Positions 1 to 11,158 of a stretch of 64,000 nt of DNA are shown piece after piece. Position 1 is the first letter of the stretch; each line of letters opens with the position of its first letter. The translations under genes were made by a program, and so were the position numbers. The stretch spans positions 54,470-118,469 of the forward strand of contig NDFF03000010.1 of NCBI GenBank assembly GCA_002150815.3, in the 5' to 3' direction. The notes beneath the pieces were generated by a model. That model was not told the DNA's origin. It saw only the letters and a program-made list of their open reading frames with translations, and did not search any database. This DNA comes from Grammothele lineata. Taxonomy: Eukaryota; Basidiomycota; Agaricomycetes; Polyporales; Polyporaceae.

Positions 1-492
1 TCCTCCTCGGCGCTCTCGGGATCGCGGGATTCCTCGTAGGTAGCCCATCGTCCTCTTCTCTCACGCATTGCTCGCTATAGCTCACGTACGCAACGCACAC
101 ACATATTCTCTTCGATAGTCTTTTCATTTCTAGTCCGTCCTTCTCCGACCGTTTACTCACATCACAGCGCGCGCAACCATGAGGAGCAACGCCAGCCTCG
201 AGAAGATAGTACCGCTTGCGACCATCATCCCGACCAGGATTTCTGGTGGGGATGTGACGAGTGGTGGTGGAGTGGCGGCGGCAACGACGACGACGATGAT
301 GCGCGAGGCGGTGACGGCGCACGAGGCGGTGGTGGCAATGATGAGGAGGGCGCGCGAGGCGGGGCTAGGCGGCGATGAACGGCGGCAGGCGATCGCGGGC
401 GACAGCGAGCGGTTAGGCAACGGGCCGGTCGAGAGAGTGGCCGAGAGGCCCGAGGATGTGCGCACGGCATGAAGTACGCGTTGTAGGATTTT
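1..492. other. Unassigned GC-rich stretch
   Basis: No gene can be supported. Open frames exist on both strands, but their products are low-complexity (runs of Thr, Ala, Ser, Pro, Arg) and look like by-products of GC-rich, GAC/GCG-repetitive sequence. No intron-exon structure, domain or repeat partner elsewhere in the window was found. Confidence 0.4.
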
Positions 493-533
493 CTGCAGAC
501 GTCGTGTTGCCGTGGTGGACACGACGTCTGCAG
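493..533. repeat. Perfect 15-bp stem hairpin
   Basis: Positions 493-507 (ctgcagacgtcgtgt) are the exact reverse complement of 519-533, separated by an 11-base loop. A looser inverted match (a T-rich stretch followed by CTGCAG, near 487-498, against about 576-588) surrounds it, so this may be the end of a small foldback element lying just outside the duplicated RdRP block that starts at 625. No target duplication was identified. Confidence 0.6.
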
Positions 534-624
534 CAAAGGCTGCCGGCAGTAGTATCTGCGGACACTGCAGTGTGGCCTGCAGAAAAATCAGTAGTGTGAC
601 GTGTTGTGCCTACACGGGGGGGTG

Positions 625-793
625 TCGGTGGGATCGCGACAAAGCGCGTCGTTCAGCATGCTCTGGGGACCGATCATGCGCGCGCTCGGGTTGACAGGTG
701 CATCCGCAAAGATGGGCACGAGGGCGGGGAGAGCGAAGGGTTGCTCGACTAGATGCTCGCCAGCACCGTGAACGACATGGAAGATTTACAGCT
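625..793 (-). repeat. Left part of duplicated RdRP block (twin B')
   Basis: This 169-bp stretch is the reverse complement of about 25,908-26,076. I saw one mismatch (around 641) by eye. Together with 8093-9606 it makes up 1,683 bp, exactly the length of the twin at 24,394-26,076. The hAT transposon sits between the two parts. It matches part of the segment that is internally inverted within RdRP copy B, so B' was copied after that inversion. Confidence 0.88.
786..793. repeat. hAT target-site duplication, left (ttacagct)
   Basis: The 8-bp word ttacagct directly precedes the element and is repeated exactly at 8085-8092. The uninterrupted twin near 25,908-25,915 carries the word once, which shows the pre-insertion site. 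Eight bp is the standard duplication length for hAT elements. Confidence 0.95.
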
Positions 794-808
794 TAAGGCT
801 GAACACGG
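794..808 (+). repeat. hAT terminal inverted repeat, left
   Basis: The sequence taaggctgaacacgg matches the reverse complement of 8070-8084 at all 15 positions. Beyond this the two ends diverge but keep the related words gatccg and ggctc. Confidence 0.95.
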
Positions 809-814
809 CTCGAT

Positions 815-960
815 CCGCGGATGACCCGGATCCGAACCCGCGGGTCACAGCGGTCCGGGACACCTGATCCAGATCCGCGCGGATCGGAGCCGCCAGGAGA
901 GCCGGACCCGCGGCTCACTGACCCGCGGGTGCGGTTCGATTTGCGGTGGGGAGCTGGATT
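815..960. repeat. hAT left subterminal repeat cluster
   Basis: Short words recur in both orientations: cccgcgggt, acccgcggc, gatccgcg and ggatccg. The same vocabulary (gacccgcg, cccgcgggt, gagccgga) recurs at the right end, about 7920-8070. In hAT elements such clusters bind the transposase BED zinc finger (family knowledge); binding here is inferred. Confidence 0.7.
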
Positions 961-1080
961 CGCAGCGGGTCGCGGTTCACCCACAGTTTGACGGATCTTT
1001 TGGTCAACGGAAGGTTTTTTTACTGGAGAACTATCAATTGAAGAGCTTCGTATGTACATTACACTCGAAATATGCATTAA

Positions 1081-1702
1081 TAGCAGTAATGTAGATCATG
1101 TGAGGGAATTGGACTTAGGTTTCGAGTACTCAGTTCCGAAAATGAGCCTATCTCCTTTGGAGACACAACGGAGCAGCTCGCCAGCGCGCAGCGCGAGCTT
1201 TGCCGTCACATGAAGTTATGCGCGCGAGCTTATAGACAGCACGCACCGCAGTGCCACTCACGCGCGAGGTGCATGCGCGCGCGCCGCGGAAATCTCGCGC
1301 ATGACACTGCTGGATAAGTGCCGACATCTCACGTGAGACGGTTGAATAACAAGACCGCACCAGCATCCTGAGCGCGAAAAGCGCGAAGAGGCGTGAAGAG
1401 GTGCGACGGAGAGACAAGATGAATGACCCCATGTGAGCAGCGGGACGGTCGAACCAAACGACAAGACAGTGCCAGCATCCTAAGCGCGAAGAGGGGCAGA
1501 GGAGAGACCGGAAGATTTGAAGGACATTACAGCTCGTAACTTGCATCGCGAGCCCGTGAGGAGTCGGATTCACACCCGTTGAAGACAGAAAGGCCACAAG
1601 CGAACATAATATTCTACCCACGCGCGTTCTATCTACAAACTCGGCCGAACCGACGCGGACTCTCACAACAGGACTACAAAACACTCTAGTTACACAGGGC
1701 AC
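1081..1702. other. hAT non-coding region 3' of the transposase
   Basis: No coding signal was seen. A direct repeat of about 28 bp is present, with related copies near 1350 and 1462, both containing ccagcatcct followed by agcgcgaa. This stretch lies between the transposase stop codon and the left terminus, so it should hold the transposase 3' UTR and poly(A) signal. Confidence 0.5.
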
Positions 1703-4700
1703 TTACGCGTCCGCATCAGACGAAACGTACTCAACCTCTGCACCGCTAGCAGACGTGCCCTCCTCCCCAGCGGCGGCCGCAAGTGCAGCGCGGGCGGCCG
1801 CGCGCGCTCCCTTCTTGTCCCCGAGGAAAGCGATGGTGTCCTTCACCGGGACAAGGCCCTCAATCCGAGCCCACGAGCCTAGAACAGTGTTGGCGCGCAC
1901 AGAGGCATCGCCGAGCGAGTGGCGCAGACGCGACACTGTCAGCCTCCCGCGCGAGAACGCGCGCTCGGCATCAGTCGAGGTGGCTATAGAAAGATCGGGT
2001 GAGCTCGTGTTCGCATAAGAGGGAGTAAGGGACATACCAGGAATAGAGAGGTAGTCCAACGCCATACGCGCGAGGTTGGCGTTCTCGGAACCGCTCTCGA
2101 GGGAGGCGTTCCAATAGGCCAATGCGTCCTTGACTGTCGTGCGCGGCGGGGATTCCAGGTATTCCTCCAGCGCGTCCTGGGCAGAGTCAGCGCCCCCGAT
2201 GGACGCGAAGAGGCCGCGCGCGGCGCGTGACTAATGAGGGAGACACGAATCAGCGATCAATCGGCGTCGTGAGGAACTAGTTCGACGTACGCTTGCCACG
2301 GCACTCATGCGGCCGGGTTTGACGGGACGAGGCGCAGGCGCAGGGCGGGGTGCGGGCTTGTAGTACGTCGTCCATTCGTGTCGCACGAGACGCAGGGCCT
2401 CCTGGATCCATTCCTCAGGCCATCCAGCCTTGCGGAAGTACTTGTCCTTGTAAGCCGGATGCAGAACTGTACATACGCCGAGCTGGTCAGCACAGTATAA
2501 ACAATCCCACAGACGGCAAGCACTTACGCATCGCGATGCGATAAATGGGGGTCTCGTCGGTGAGTGAGTAATACTTGTTGAGGACGGCCCGCGCGGTGCA
2601 TGCGGCCTTGCGTACCACGGGGTGGAGAGTTTCATCGTCTTGGAAGTCGTCGACGTGTTTCGTGAGAACGTCAAAGAACGGGATCACATCCTGTACGAGG
2701 CCGCGTGTACTAGACGAGATCTCGGTCGTCGCATAGAGGAATGGCTGTGGGCCATGGCAAGCGAGAACGTCAGTTCGAAGAGTGGCAGACGCGACTAAGG
2801 GACACACGTACATCGAGAAGCTGATACAGCTGCTGCAGTAGCGTCCACTCCTCCTCCGAGAGGATGAATCGGCGCAGACGCGCGCTCTTCGCGCCGTTGA
2901 ACTGGTGCTTGTCGCAGAGTTCGAGGAGGACGTCTTTGAGCGAGAGCGCGCGCTCCAGGACGAGCGTGACGGTGTTCCAGCGCGTTTTGACAGCGCGGAT
3001 GAGAACCTCCGCGGATAGGTCTTCTTCACCCGCGAGGCGAGCGAGCTCCGCACGAATCGTCGGGCTGAACCAGACCTTCTGTGAGAGCTTAGTGATCTAT
3101 GGTATAAACATTGTCCGTCAATGAAGAAGACAGCGACTCTCGTGCAGACCCTTACACACCTTCTCGAGCGCGAGCTGCCCCATGTGGACGTCGTCTTCGC
3201 TCACAGCGAAGGGCGGGTGTACGCCGTCGAGATCTTCGATGATCTCATCGTCCGCGGCCTCGCGGGACTCATCCGCAACGTCGTCGTCGTCGTCAAGCCC
3301 ATCCTCGCCGTTGCCGTCTTCCGCATCGTTGAGGTTGGCGAGGTCCGCACCAGCGGCGCCAGCGTTGCGGCGTCGAGTGAACCCATGCATGACTCCCTGT
3401 TCGCAGATAGTTAGACAGTTGTGCGAGTATGAACAGAAGCGATGAGAAATACCTTCACCACCAAGTTAAGGACATGCGCGAAGCATCGGACACGCCCCTC
3501 GGAGCCTCGCATGCTCGCCTCCAAGAGCTTCAGCTCGCGCATTACTTTGTCGTTCGTCTCAGCGTTGTCCGAGGTTATTGCGTGGATCTGAAGGCGAAAA
3601 CGAACGATGAGCAAACAGCGCGTAAGGACAGGGTTATGGGGCGGGATGCGTACCTTCTTTTCGATACCATAGTCCTCAAAACACTCGTGGAGCTTCATCG
3701 CGAGATGGATCGCCGTATGTGCGTGAGTCAACCTAGTGCAGGAAAGTTAGTAACAGTGCGCGCGCGAGGGTGAGCGAGGTGACGTACTTGATGAAATCGA
3801 GGATGATATGTTTGATTTCCCCATCTTGATGCCAGTGAGCTGTGACGCCAAGGAAGGCGATCACGTTGGGGCTAGTCCATCCGTCCATCCCGATGTTGAT
3901 CTTGCCCGGGAGGTTCTACACAATGACGGGCCAACACAGATCATTAGCCGAAGAATAGATGCCACACAGCGCGAGGCACTGACCTTCAACATCTCGATCA
4001 CGCGCTCCTTCGTGTTGTCGAAGATGTCGCGCACGTCACGAGACACGGTGACGCGGGAGGGGAGCTGAACGCGCGGGTACAGCATGCTCAGGATCTCCCG
4101 GAATTCTGGATCTTCGACAATGCTGAACGGGCGATGACGGCGTGCGACCCACATGGCGAGGAGGAAGCGCAGGCGAGCGGGGGAATAGGTGACCCCGGAG
4201 GCGTACGTGGTGATCGTCTCCGCCTCTGGGACATCCTCCGGGTCGCAAGCCTTGACGTGGCGCGAGAGGTTTCCGGTACTCTCCTGGAACTCCATCCTGT
4301 CCACATGCTTGGAAGGGTGCCTTGATACGTACTAACGTCAGCATGGAGTGTGCAGGGGAAAGGGCGACAGAGGGCTTACTTCTTGCATACGAAACGATGG
4401 ATTATGGCCCCATTGGCCGCCTTGACGATCACCGGGTCGCGGAAGTGCGTATAAGCCTGAGAGCGCCAGCCGTGCTTGAGTTTGGCTGAGCGAGGTACAT
4501 CGTAAGTCTTGCGTATCAAATATCAACAGCGCCGTCATCGTCTACGTACCAAGTGTCTCCTCAGCCGTCATCCCAGCGTACTTCTGGGCGAAACGAGCGC
4601 GACGGCCGCCGGCGACCTGGAGCCCCGCGAGCTGCGCAGCGGTGCGTACCTGGTCCTTGACAGCGGCGACACCGTCCTCAGCATCGCTCGGCTCGGCGCC

Positions 4701-4940
4701 CGAGGTCTTGTCCTCGTCGTCTTCAACCTCGTCGTTGGGCTGCGGCTCGTCATCCTCGGAACGCGGCTCGGGGCGAGAGCGCTTCTTCCGAGGCGCCACC
4801 CGTTGAGACGACTTGCCTTGAGGGGCGGTCTTCTTTCCGCGATCGGGCGACATCGTGTCGGCGCGAGGGCGCTTGGGGCCAGGCGGTCCACCCGGCGCAG
4901 ACGCGGACGGCGGGGGCGGGTGGTCGACGGGAGGAGGCAT
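1703..4940 (-). CDS. hAT-family transposase, multi-exon
   Basis: DNA-cutting and joining enzyme of the hAT superfamily, acting in the nucleus on the ends of its own element. Reading from the ATG at 4940: a Pro/Lys/Arg-rich N-terminus that looks like a nuclear localisation region; a BED-type finger (Y-x-HF near 4450, FVCKK near 4390, then G-N-L-S-R-H-x3-C near 4270); a block with RPFSIVEDPEFRE and LPSRVTVSRDV; INIGMDGWTSPN near 3890, holding the first catalytic Asp; AITSDNAETND near 3570, the second Asp; CFAHVLNLVVK; an acidic insert at about 3130-3370; and the C-terminal dimerisation domain (ARMALDYLSIPG, ERAFSRGRLTVSRLRHSL, RANTVLGSW) in the last exon, ending with TAA at 1703. About nine exons with short GT-AG introns are needed. 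No frame lesion was seen, so it is probably functional. Confidence 0.9.
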
Positions 4941-6276
4941 GGGTGCGCGGGATTGGAGGCCTGAAGAAAGAGGAGACGAGTCTAAATGAGCGAAGAGCGC
5001 GGTAGACGAGGGAGAGAAGATCCGAAGGGGCGAGGGGAGTTCTCAACGTACCTTCCAACGTTCGAACGTTAACTTATGGATTCACGCGGGACACCCGTAT
5101 GGGGCACTTGTCGGATATCCTGTCGCCCTCGTCACGATTGCGCAACGATTGCGAGGAGAGTCCTAATCGATGAAAATCGAGTCAGCGTGGGCACTTCAAC
5201 GGCACGTTTGGTCTACTCGGGGTAGCCAGTGCTCGTATCGCCCGAAAGATCAGAGCGTACTCACCAAGGAGGGTATCCATGGCCCAATATTCGAGGCCAG
5301 GCATGCGAAATGCCATGCTCGAATGACTGCAGAGTGATTAATCAAGAGTCAGAAATATTCTTCCACTAGCTGCATTACTCACCTGACACGCAGGCCCGGA
5401 CGCCGCTTAGTAGAGAGCGCGTTGCGGTTCGACGAGCCGCTGCTGTCGCGCGGCGAGGAGTACCCCCAAGGCCCGGGGCTGAGCACCATCTGAGACACGG
5501 TCACGAACGTGCAGTTAGCACTAGTGTCGGGCGGCCGAAAATCAGAGATACGTACCGGCATACGGACCCGCGGATCCCGAGATAACGGGAGGAGGCAAGG
5601 AGAGGAAGAGGGAGGAGTGGAGAAACGAACCAGAGGCCGTGCGGCCTCCCGGCGCTTAAACCTGACACGCCCGCTCAGTCGCCGCTGCTGCTTCTTTTGG
5701 GCGCGCGTGTCTATGCGACTTTAACGTTTCAACTGCGGCCTTCGAGCCTCGCTCCTCGCCTTCCGCTACCTTCTCAATCCCCTCCTCTAGCTCACTACCT
5801 CTCGCTCGTCCTCTATCGCTCCCATCACGCGTCCACACGGGCTCGTCGGCGTGCCTGACATGTGTGGTACACGTTCCTTCCACCAGCACAGATCGTAATC
5901 TGTGGCTGGGCACACGGCGCTTATTTGGCAAGTTGGGCCCTCCCGACCCTCCAAGCCTCGCGCTCGCCGCCCTCAAGCCTCAGTCGCATCGCATGGAGCA
6001 CCAGAGGGCAGAATATCAATTGCAAACGGTCCCGGTGAGTCGTTTATCCGTAGGGAGCTTTGTCGGCCACCGGCAATCCCTGTCCGTGTCGGCCGCCGCG
6101 ATTGGCAGAGTCGTTCTCATCATGCCCCCGCCATGCCGCCCCGCAGTGCAGGGATATCAGTCGCCCCCGGACGAGCAACTCGCACACGCACTTCTCAGAG
6201 TGTCTCCTGCCCCCCGCTAAGTCCCCCCCGCCCCCTGCTCTCTCCAGCCGCCCACCGTCTAGCTCTCGCTACCACG
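4941..6276. promoter_or_regulatory. Intergenic region between the two divergent hAT genes
   Basis: This 1.3-kb stretch separates the transposase start (4940, minus) from the second gene's start (6277, plus), so it must contain both promoters or a shared bidirectional one. No convincing coding exon was found. The stretch just upstream of 6277 is pyrimidine-rich (ccccccgccccctgctctctcc), as often seen near fungal transcription starts. No clear TATA box was picked out. Confidence 0.45.
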
Positions 6277-7627
6277 ATGACTACCGCTATCGACCGCCTT
6301 GAAGCCCATCTGTACCTGTTCGTGGACATCGCCAACCGCGATTTCCTCGAGGCGGGGACGACGCACTGGATGCCGCTGCTGGTGAACGGGCTGGTGTCGA
6401 CATTCATGGTACGCACCTTCATCATGATTTCTCACTCATCACACATGGAACTCACATTCGAAATGTTACACATACTCAACAGCTCAACTTGCCCCTCACC
6501 GATCTCGCTCTCGCGACGATCGAACCGATCGTCTTCGACAAATGGGTCGCTATGGCCCATGGAGAGGAGCTGGCGAGGTGCGAGGTTAGCGACGAGCAAC
6601 AGTCGACTATCCTTCACCTCGCCCTCGCCTACCGAGCGATCGCATACCGGCTCTACGGCGTCACCCCCGAGCACTTCGAGATGCTCAGCATGCTCCTGGT
6701 CAACGCATACTCGGCTTTGGACGAGCACGAGCCTGCCGACGAAGTTCTGGAAGACCTCGCCAGCGGGTTACATGACATCCTACCGAAGGTCAGTAGTCCC
6801 CTGATGAATCCGAGTTGTGGCCAACGGCTGACTCTGACGACTGCTCGTCACAGGGTGTATTCGACGAGCTCTCTCCCTCCGGGCGTCTTCGGGCTATGTG
6901 CAACCCCATGCCCGCGACACTTGCGTCAGAGGATGCGAACGGCCGTTCGCCCACCACGACGCCCCGCACCAAACCTCCCCCCGCTGTATCGCCCTCGCTC
7001 CTCGCCGCGGCGGCACTCGTCTTCGCCGAGCTCACCGGCCGCACCCTCGACTTTGGCGCGGACGCCGCGACTCCGGCCAACGCAGACGAAGCGAACCCCG
7101 GGACCGACCCCTCTACTTCCACCTCGACCGTACTTCCGACGGACACCGCCGCCAACGTCCACGCAAGTGAAGCTGCCCCTAACACGCTTCCCCTTGAGGT
7201 GTCCGGCTCCCCCAACATCGTCCTCTCCGCTGAGGCTCCCCCCGCCGCTACCATTGCCGCCACTTCTGTCACCCCCGCCACCAACGCTGAGGAAGCCCGT
7301 CCCCACGTAGCAGCTCAGGAGGTCCCCAGCGCGGCTGCCTCCGCAGACGACATCGCGCGCGTGGAAGCTGCGAGGCGTGAGCTCTCGTTGCGCGCTGCGC
7401 GCGCCCACGCGGCTGCCCGCGCGGGTGTCCATAGCGTGGCCACGGAGCGTCGCCGCTGGATGTCAGCGGAGGCCATAGGACGCCGCCACGCTCCCGCGAC
7501 GCGCTTGACGGAGGATGATGGCGGGGACGTGTCCGACTCGAGTGTTCCCGATCTAGTGTCCGTTTCAGGTAGTAGTGTAGATTGGAGTGGTGAGGAGGAC
7601 TTCGATGATGATGTCGACTCGGAGTAG
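6277..7627 (+). CDS. Accessory protein gene carried by the hAT element, unknown function
   Basis: Three exons are supported: 6277-6408, 6483-6788 and 6854-7627, with introns gtacgc...acag and gtcagt...cacag. All exons are multiples of three and join in frame to give about 403 residues ending in TAG. The first two exons encode a compact helical part (starts MTTAIDRLEAHLYLFVD; later ERAF-free, with YRAIAYRLYGVTPEHFEML). The third encodes a long Ala/Pro/Thr/Ser-rich linker, an Arg/Ala-rich helix near residues 320-350 and an acidic tail rich in Asp/Ser. I do not recognise the family. Its place inside the element, open frame and divergent orientation suggest an element-encoded helper such as a regulator of silencing or of transposition (inference). 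A captured host gene is the alternative. Confidence 0.75.
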
Positions 7628-8069
7628 TAGTACACTCTATATAAAGTTCGCATTATAACAGCCTGTATGTAGGGGTATACGAATGAAACGAATGTCAAGT
7701 AACTGTTATGTTAACATTGTAGTAAACCCTTGTTGTCTGGTGTGCTCGTGCAGCTTCCATAGCTAGGGATACCACCACGCTGCCCGGGCGCTTATTCGTC
7801 GTCTCTGCGCGCGTCGCGTTTCGTGCGAGCCCCGCGCACAGATGCAGCAACATCTCGTGCGGCGGCACACAATAAACAAATTAAAGTGCAATTTGATGCA
7901 TAAAAACCTGCGATTCACTGCGGATCGACCCGCGCGGCTCGGGGAAATCAGGCAACCGCGATCCAGAGCCGCACCTGAGCCGGACTCGCACTGAGCCAGA
8001 GTCGCGGCTCCGGGTCGATACGGCTCCGGCTCCCAGTACCCGCGGGTATATCCGCAAGGTGAGCCGGAT
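7628..8069. repeat. hAT right end: 3' UTR region and subterminal repeats
   Basis: No gene follows the TAG at 7627. From about 7915 to 8069 the sequence is dense in gacccgcg, gagccgg, cggctcc and cccgcgggt words that mirror the left subterminal cluster. An AATAAA-like word (aataaac near 7870) could serve as a poly(A) signal. Confidence 0.55.
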
Positions 8070-8084
8070 CCGTGTTCAGCCTTA
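8070..8084 (-). repeat. hAT terminal inverted repeat, right
   Basis: Reverse complement of 794-808, 15 of 15 positions, followed directly by the second target duplication copy. Confidence 0.95.
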
Positions 8085-8092
8085 TTACAGCT
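8085..8092. repeat. hAT target-site duplication, right (ttacagct)
   Basis: Exact copy of 786-793. After removing the element and one copy, the flanks rejoin to the sequence found uninterrupted near 25,908-25,915. Confidence 0.95.
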
Positions 8093-9606
8093 TGAGGCGC
8101 TCCAAGTGGGGGACGTGCCGGTCGCCACCCTGCGCGAGCCCGCGACGGGACCTTCTCTGACGAAGCATGGGACCGCCGCGTTGGATTGGATCCAGATCTT
8201 GGGCGGGACCCCAGCCGGGGCTTCGTCACGCGGGTGGAGGACCCAGAGACCCTTGGCGCGGCCTTGGACGGCGGTGGGGCGTTCTTACAGCCCCATCTGG
8301 CCGGCGACGGCGCTCAGTGCCGTGCTGGTCAGGAAGCCGCAGCTGTCGGTCTAGATGTGGAATATGTCATGGGGAGCGTCTGTAACATCGGTATGAGAAA
8401 CAATTTGCGCGATTGCTCAATACAACCGCACTTACATTGATCGTCGACACGGAAAATCTTCTCTTCGGCGAATCTCAGAACGAGTACGAGAATCGAAAAG
8501 CCGAGATCGAAACGTGTTGCCCGTTGCGACGTCAGCTACATCATTGAGGTGAGCAGGACAGATAAACTCGGCGAATCAGAAACCTTACTTGATTCGCATT
8601 CGATTCGCATTCGAGCGGGTTGCGCCGTCTATCATCTCCGGGTTCCCTCGTGCTCCTCTCGTAGTCCTTGGGGGCCTCCATCAGGAACACCTTATTGACC
8701 TTTGCGCCGAACCCGACGAATACGCGTCCGCGCAGGACGGACTTCTGGGTCAAGAACACGCGCAGGTCGTCCCTGCGCTGACTGACTATCTGGCGCGGTA
8801 CGGGCACTTGTAGCATGCGCCACAAGCCGAAGTAACGCGCGAAACGATGCGTTTTGCGCGATACCGTCCTTGCCAAGGTCGTTGATGGCCTCGAGCCGTG
8901 CGACCTGCTGAACCTTGCCATCATACTAATCGGGCTTGCCCATAAAGTTGCTGTGGAGGCCGAGTCCGCGGTCGCAGACGATTCTGCCGCCGCCGCCGCC
9001 GCCTTCGTCGTCCTTATCGCGTGGCAATCCTTCATCTCGCACCCGTCTTCATCGCCCTGCCCACCCAACTTGTCTCCACCTCACCCAGTAGCTCCTCGAG
9101 TCCACCCAAACAGCACCCCCGAGCAGGCTGGGACGACAACTGCGCAAGACTGAGAGTCTCGGCATGACTGCCATCGAGGCCCGCTCGGTTCGCCACAGGG
9201 CTAACCCATAAAGCTTCCGGGCGGTCAGACGCAGTCTCGTTAGGACTCGGACCTCCCGCCGTTCGACCGCTAGTCGTAGGTGACCTAGGAGATGGCCTCC
9301 AGTCAGCCGTCGTTCCTCCTAGGGAGCTCAGGGGAGGGGGGGGGGATGCGGGGAACGAACATCATCACACGCGACATGCGAACGACGGAGAGTGGGGAAG
9401 AGTGCGAGCAGGCTGGCAGGGCAGGCACTCACCTTCAACGTCGTCGGACGTGGCAGTCCGAGTCGGCTTCTACCTTGCCACGACGCCATCCGCGGTGGAC
9501 GTTTCCCTGGTGCGCGGCTTGCCGTTATGCCTAAGTCTTGTCTCCTCGATTCGAACCGTCTCGTCCGACGGTCCGCCGCGTTGGCGACCGTCGCTATTGG
9601 TGGCCG
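8093..9606 (-). repeat. Main part of duplicated RdRP block (twin B')
   Basis: Reverse complement of 24,394-25,907, apparently identical: several long frames translate to the same residues in both. Homology ends sharply after tggccg at 9606, matching 24,394. Read on the minus strand it holds degenerate RdRP sequence: an exon with FARYFGLWRMLQV, PRQIVSQRRDD and VFLMEAPKDYERS (around 8640-8850). It then crosses the inversion junction near 8193. The block is a non-functional fragment. Confidence 0.9.
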
Positions 9607-10091
9607 TGGCGAGGGAACGGACACGGTAGGAAGATCGGGCTGTGGGATTGGCGACAATGTCGAGACATCGAACAGATAATGAACTCGATATACAAGATAA
9701 TGGTCATGACGCAGGGTGACAGCACGCGGCTGGTGGCGGCAAGGGTATGAGGGGTGATAGAGCCTGAGGCCAGGAGGTGGTGGGCGCATAGGGTTCACTA
9801 GAGGAACCGGCGGCTACTGCTACCTAAGTAAGTGTACATCTCTGACCTTGGCGTGAGCGCCCGAGCTCGCCTCCTCCGCCTCCGACCTTCCCGCAGTGCA
9901 TAGCACGCACACCACAGGCGATTGTCCGCGTATTCCTATATCAAAGCATATATCTACATTTCGTACATACACAAAGATGTGGGAAAGGATCGCTTAGCTA
10001 CGTGACCCACGACATTACGAACTTAGGGTTCCCTGAGTTTCTCCGTCTAAATTCCCCACAGCCGGTGGCCCTTGGATGTTTAAGACTGCTC
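9607..10091. other. Unassigned stretch after the duplicated block
   Basis: Beyond the homology breakpoint at 9606 there is no match to the corresponding flank of the other twin and no gene is supported. Open frames here are short and unrecognised. Confidence 0.4.
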
Positions 10092-11158
10092 TTATTCGCC
10101 TCTAATTGTCAGTTTTAGCGCAGCATAACAGTCAAACTGATGCTCACTTTTATTCTTGAATCTGTTCTTGTATGTCGCAGGCGAAACCCAAGACAGTGAC
10201 TTGCCGGTCTCCGTCAACACGAGTCTCCTCTCATCATCTCTGCAATATCCTATAGGGATCGAAACCCACGCATTGGTTCCGTTGTCCGTCACCTTCCACA
10301 ACCAGAATTTGTATCCTTCCGGGAACAAAATGCGAAAGAGGTCTCCGGGCCTGCCATCTACACAATAAGCGAAATCTGGAGGCTGATCTACGTCAGGCTT
10401 CGTCGATTCAAACCACGCGGTCCCCTTCTTCGTGCTTTGATCGTCGTCACCGGTGTCCTAAGGTACATTTCGGAAGGCTCTCCATTGGCGCTGGTAAAAC
10501 GTGCCCTAAAAGTCATGGTTCTTAACAGCGTGAAGGTCAGCATCCAGAAAGTCGCGGTACGTACGTGCGGGTGGGTAGATTAGCCCGGAGTATCCCTGTC
10601 ACCGAGCGTAATAGAAGCTACTCGAGATTGCTGACTGGGCATTGACGCGCAGGCAATATTGGGATGATTGAGATCGTGGCGAGAGACTGCATCGTTGGAC
10701 ATTGGGAGGGGCTCTGAAGTAAAGCGGAGTGCCTGCCGACCGACTGACTGGGAGCCGACTCGAAGTATTGACGAGTTCTGTTTTGGATTCGACGAGACGT
10801 GCGACGACCATGGGGCTGCCCTGAGAATCCCCCCTTCGATGTTAGCCTTTGCGGAATCAAGACACAACACTACTTGCCACTGTCCGGAGTGCGTGCTGTG
10901 ACTATCAAACCTCCGCAGAATGATAGGATCCACCCTCTTGTTGAGGTCGCGCGGGATCGGTACACGATATTCCAGCTGGGTGACTTCCTGGAAACGAACC
11001 GGGACACGAGCGAGAAACATGTAGTCCATAGGAACTCTCCCCATTTCTTCCTGGGGTCTTCTGCAATGGCGATAAACGGCCTCCCAGCAAATCCACACAA
11101 GAATGCCAACGACAAGCAGCGAAGGAAGAGAGAATTCTAGCATAGACTCAGAAGGCAA
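10092..11158 (-). pseudogene. Decayed membrane-anchored protein gene, unknown family
   Basis: Read on the minus strand from the ATG at 11,158, the product begins with a hydrophobic anchor (about LPSLLVVGILVWICWEAVY, residues 10-29), followed by a basic loop and a long soluble part. Downstream, one frame runs from about 10,570 to 10,092 with two in-frame TAG stops: after VKNHDF near 10,513 and after RAFRNVP near 10,467. It then continues as DTGDDDQSTKKGTAWFES and FPEGYKFWLWKVTDNGTNAW to its stop. The continuation in the same frame on both sides of each stop argues for nonsense decay rather than chance ORFs. The join between the first part (ending near 10,580) and this frame is shifted. The family is not recognised. 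Confidence 0.55.

Larger units (their letters stand above)
794..8084. mobile_element. Complete hAT DNA transposon, 7,291 bp, two genes
   Basis: The element is bounded by perfect 15-bp terminal inverted repeats (taaggctgaacacgg at 794-808 and its complement at 8070-8084) and by a perfect 8-bp target duplication. It carries a hAT transposase on the minus strand (1703-4940) and a divergent second gene on the plus strand (6277-7627). Both ends hold clusters of short GC-rich words (cccgcgg, gagccg), as expected for transposase-binding subterminal repeats. It inserted into a copy of an RdRP fragment whose intact twin lies at 24,394-26,076. Perfect ends, perfect duplication and open frames indicate a recent, possibly still autonomous insertion (inference). 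Confidence 0.95.

Noticed and set aside
6790..7432. Long minus-strand frames opposite exon 3 of the hAT accessory gene
   Set aside because: They are antisense to a GC-rich exon whose plus-strand reading has matching introns and phase. Their products are Gly/Arg/Val-rich without domain structure.
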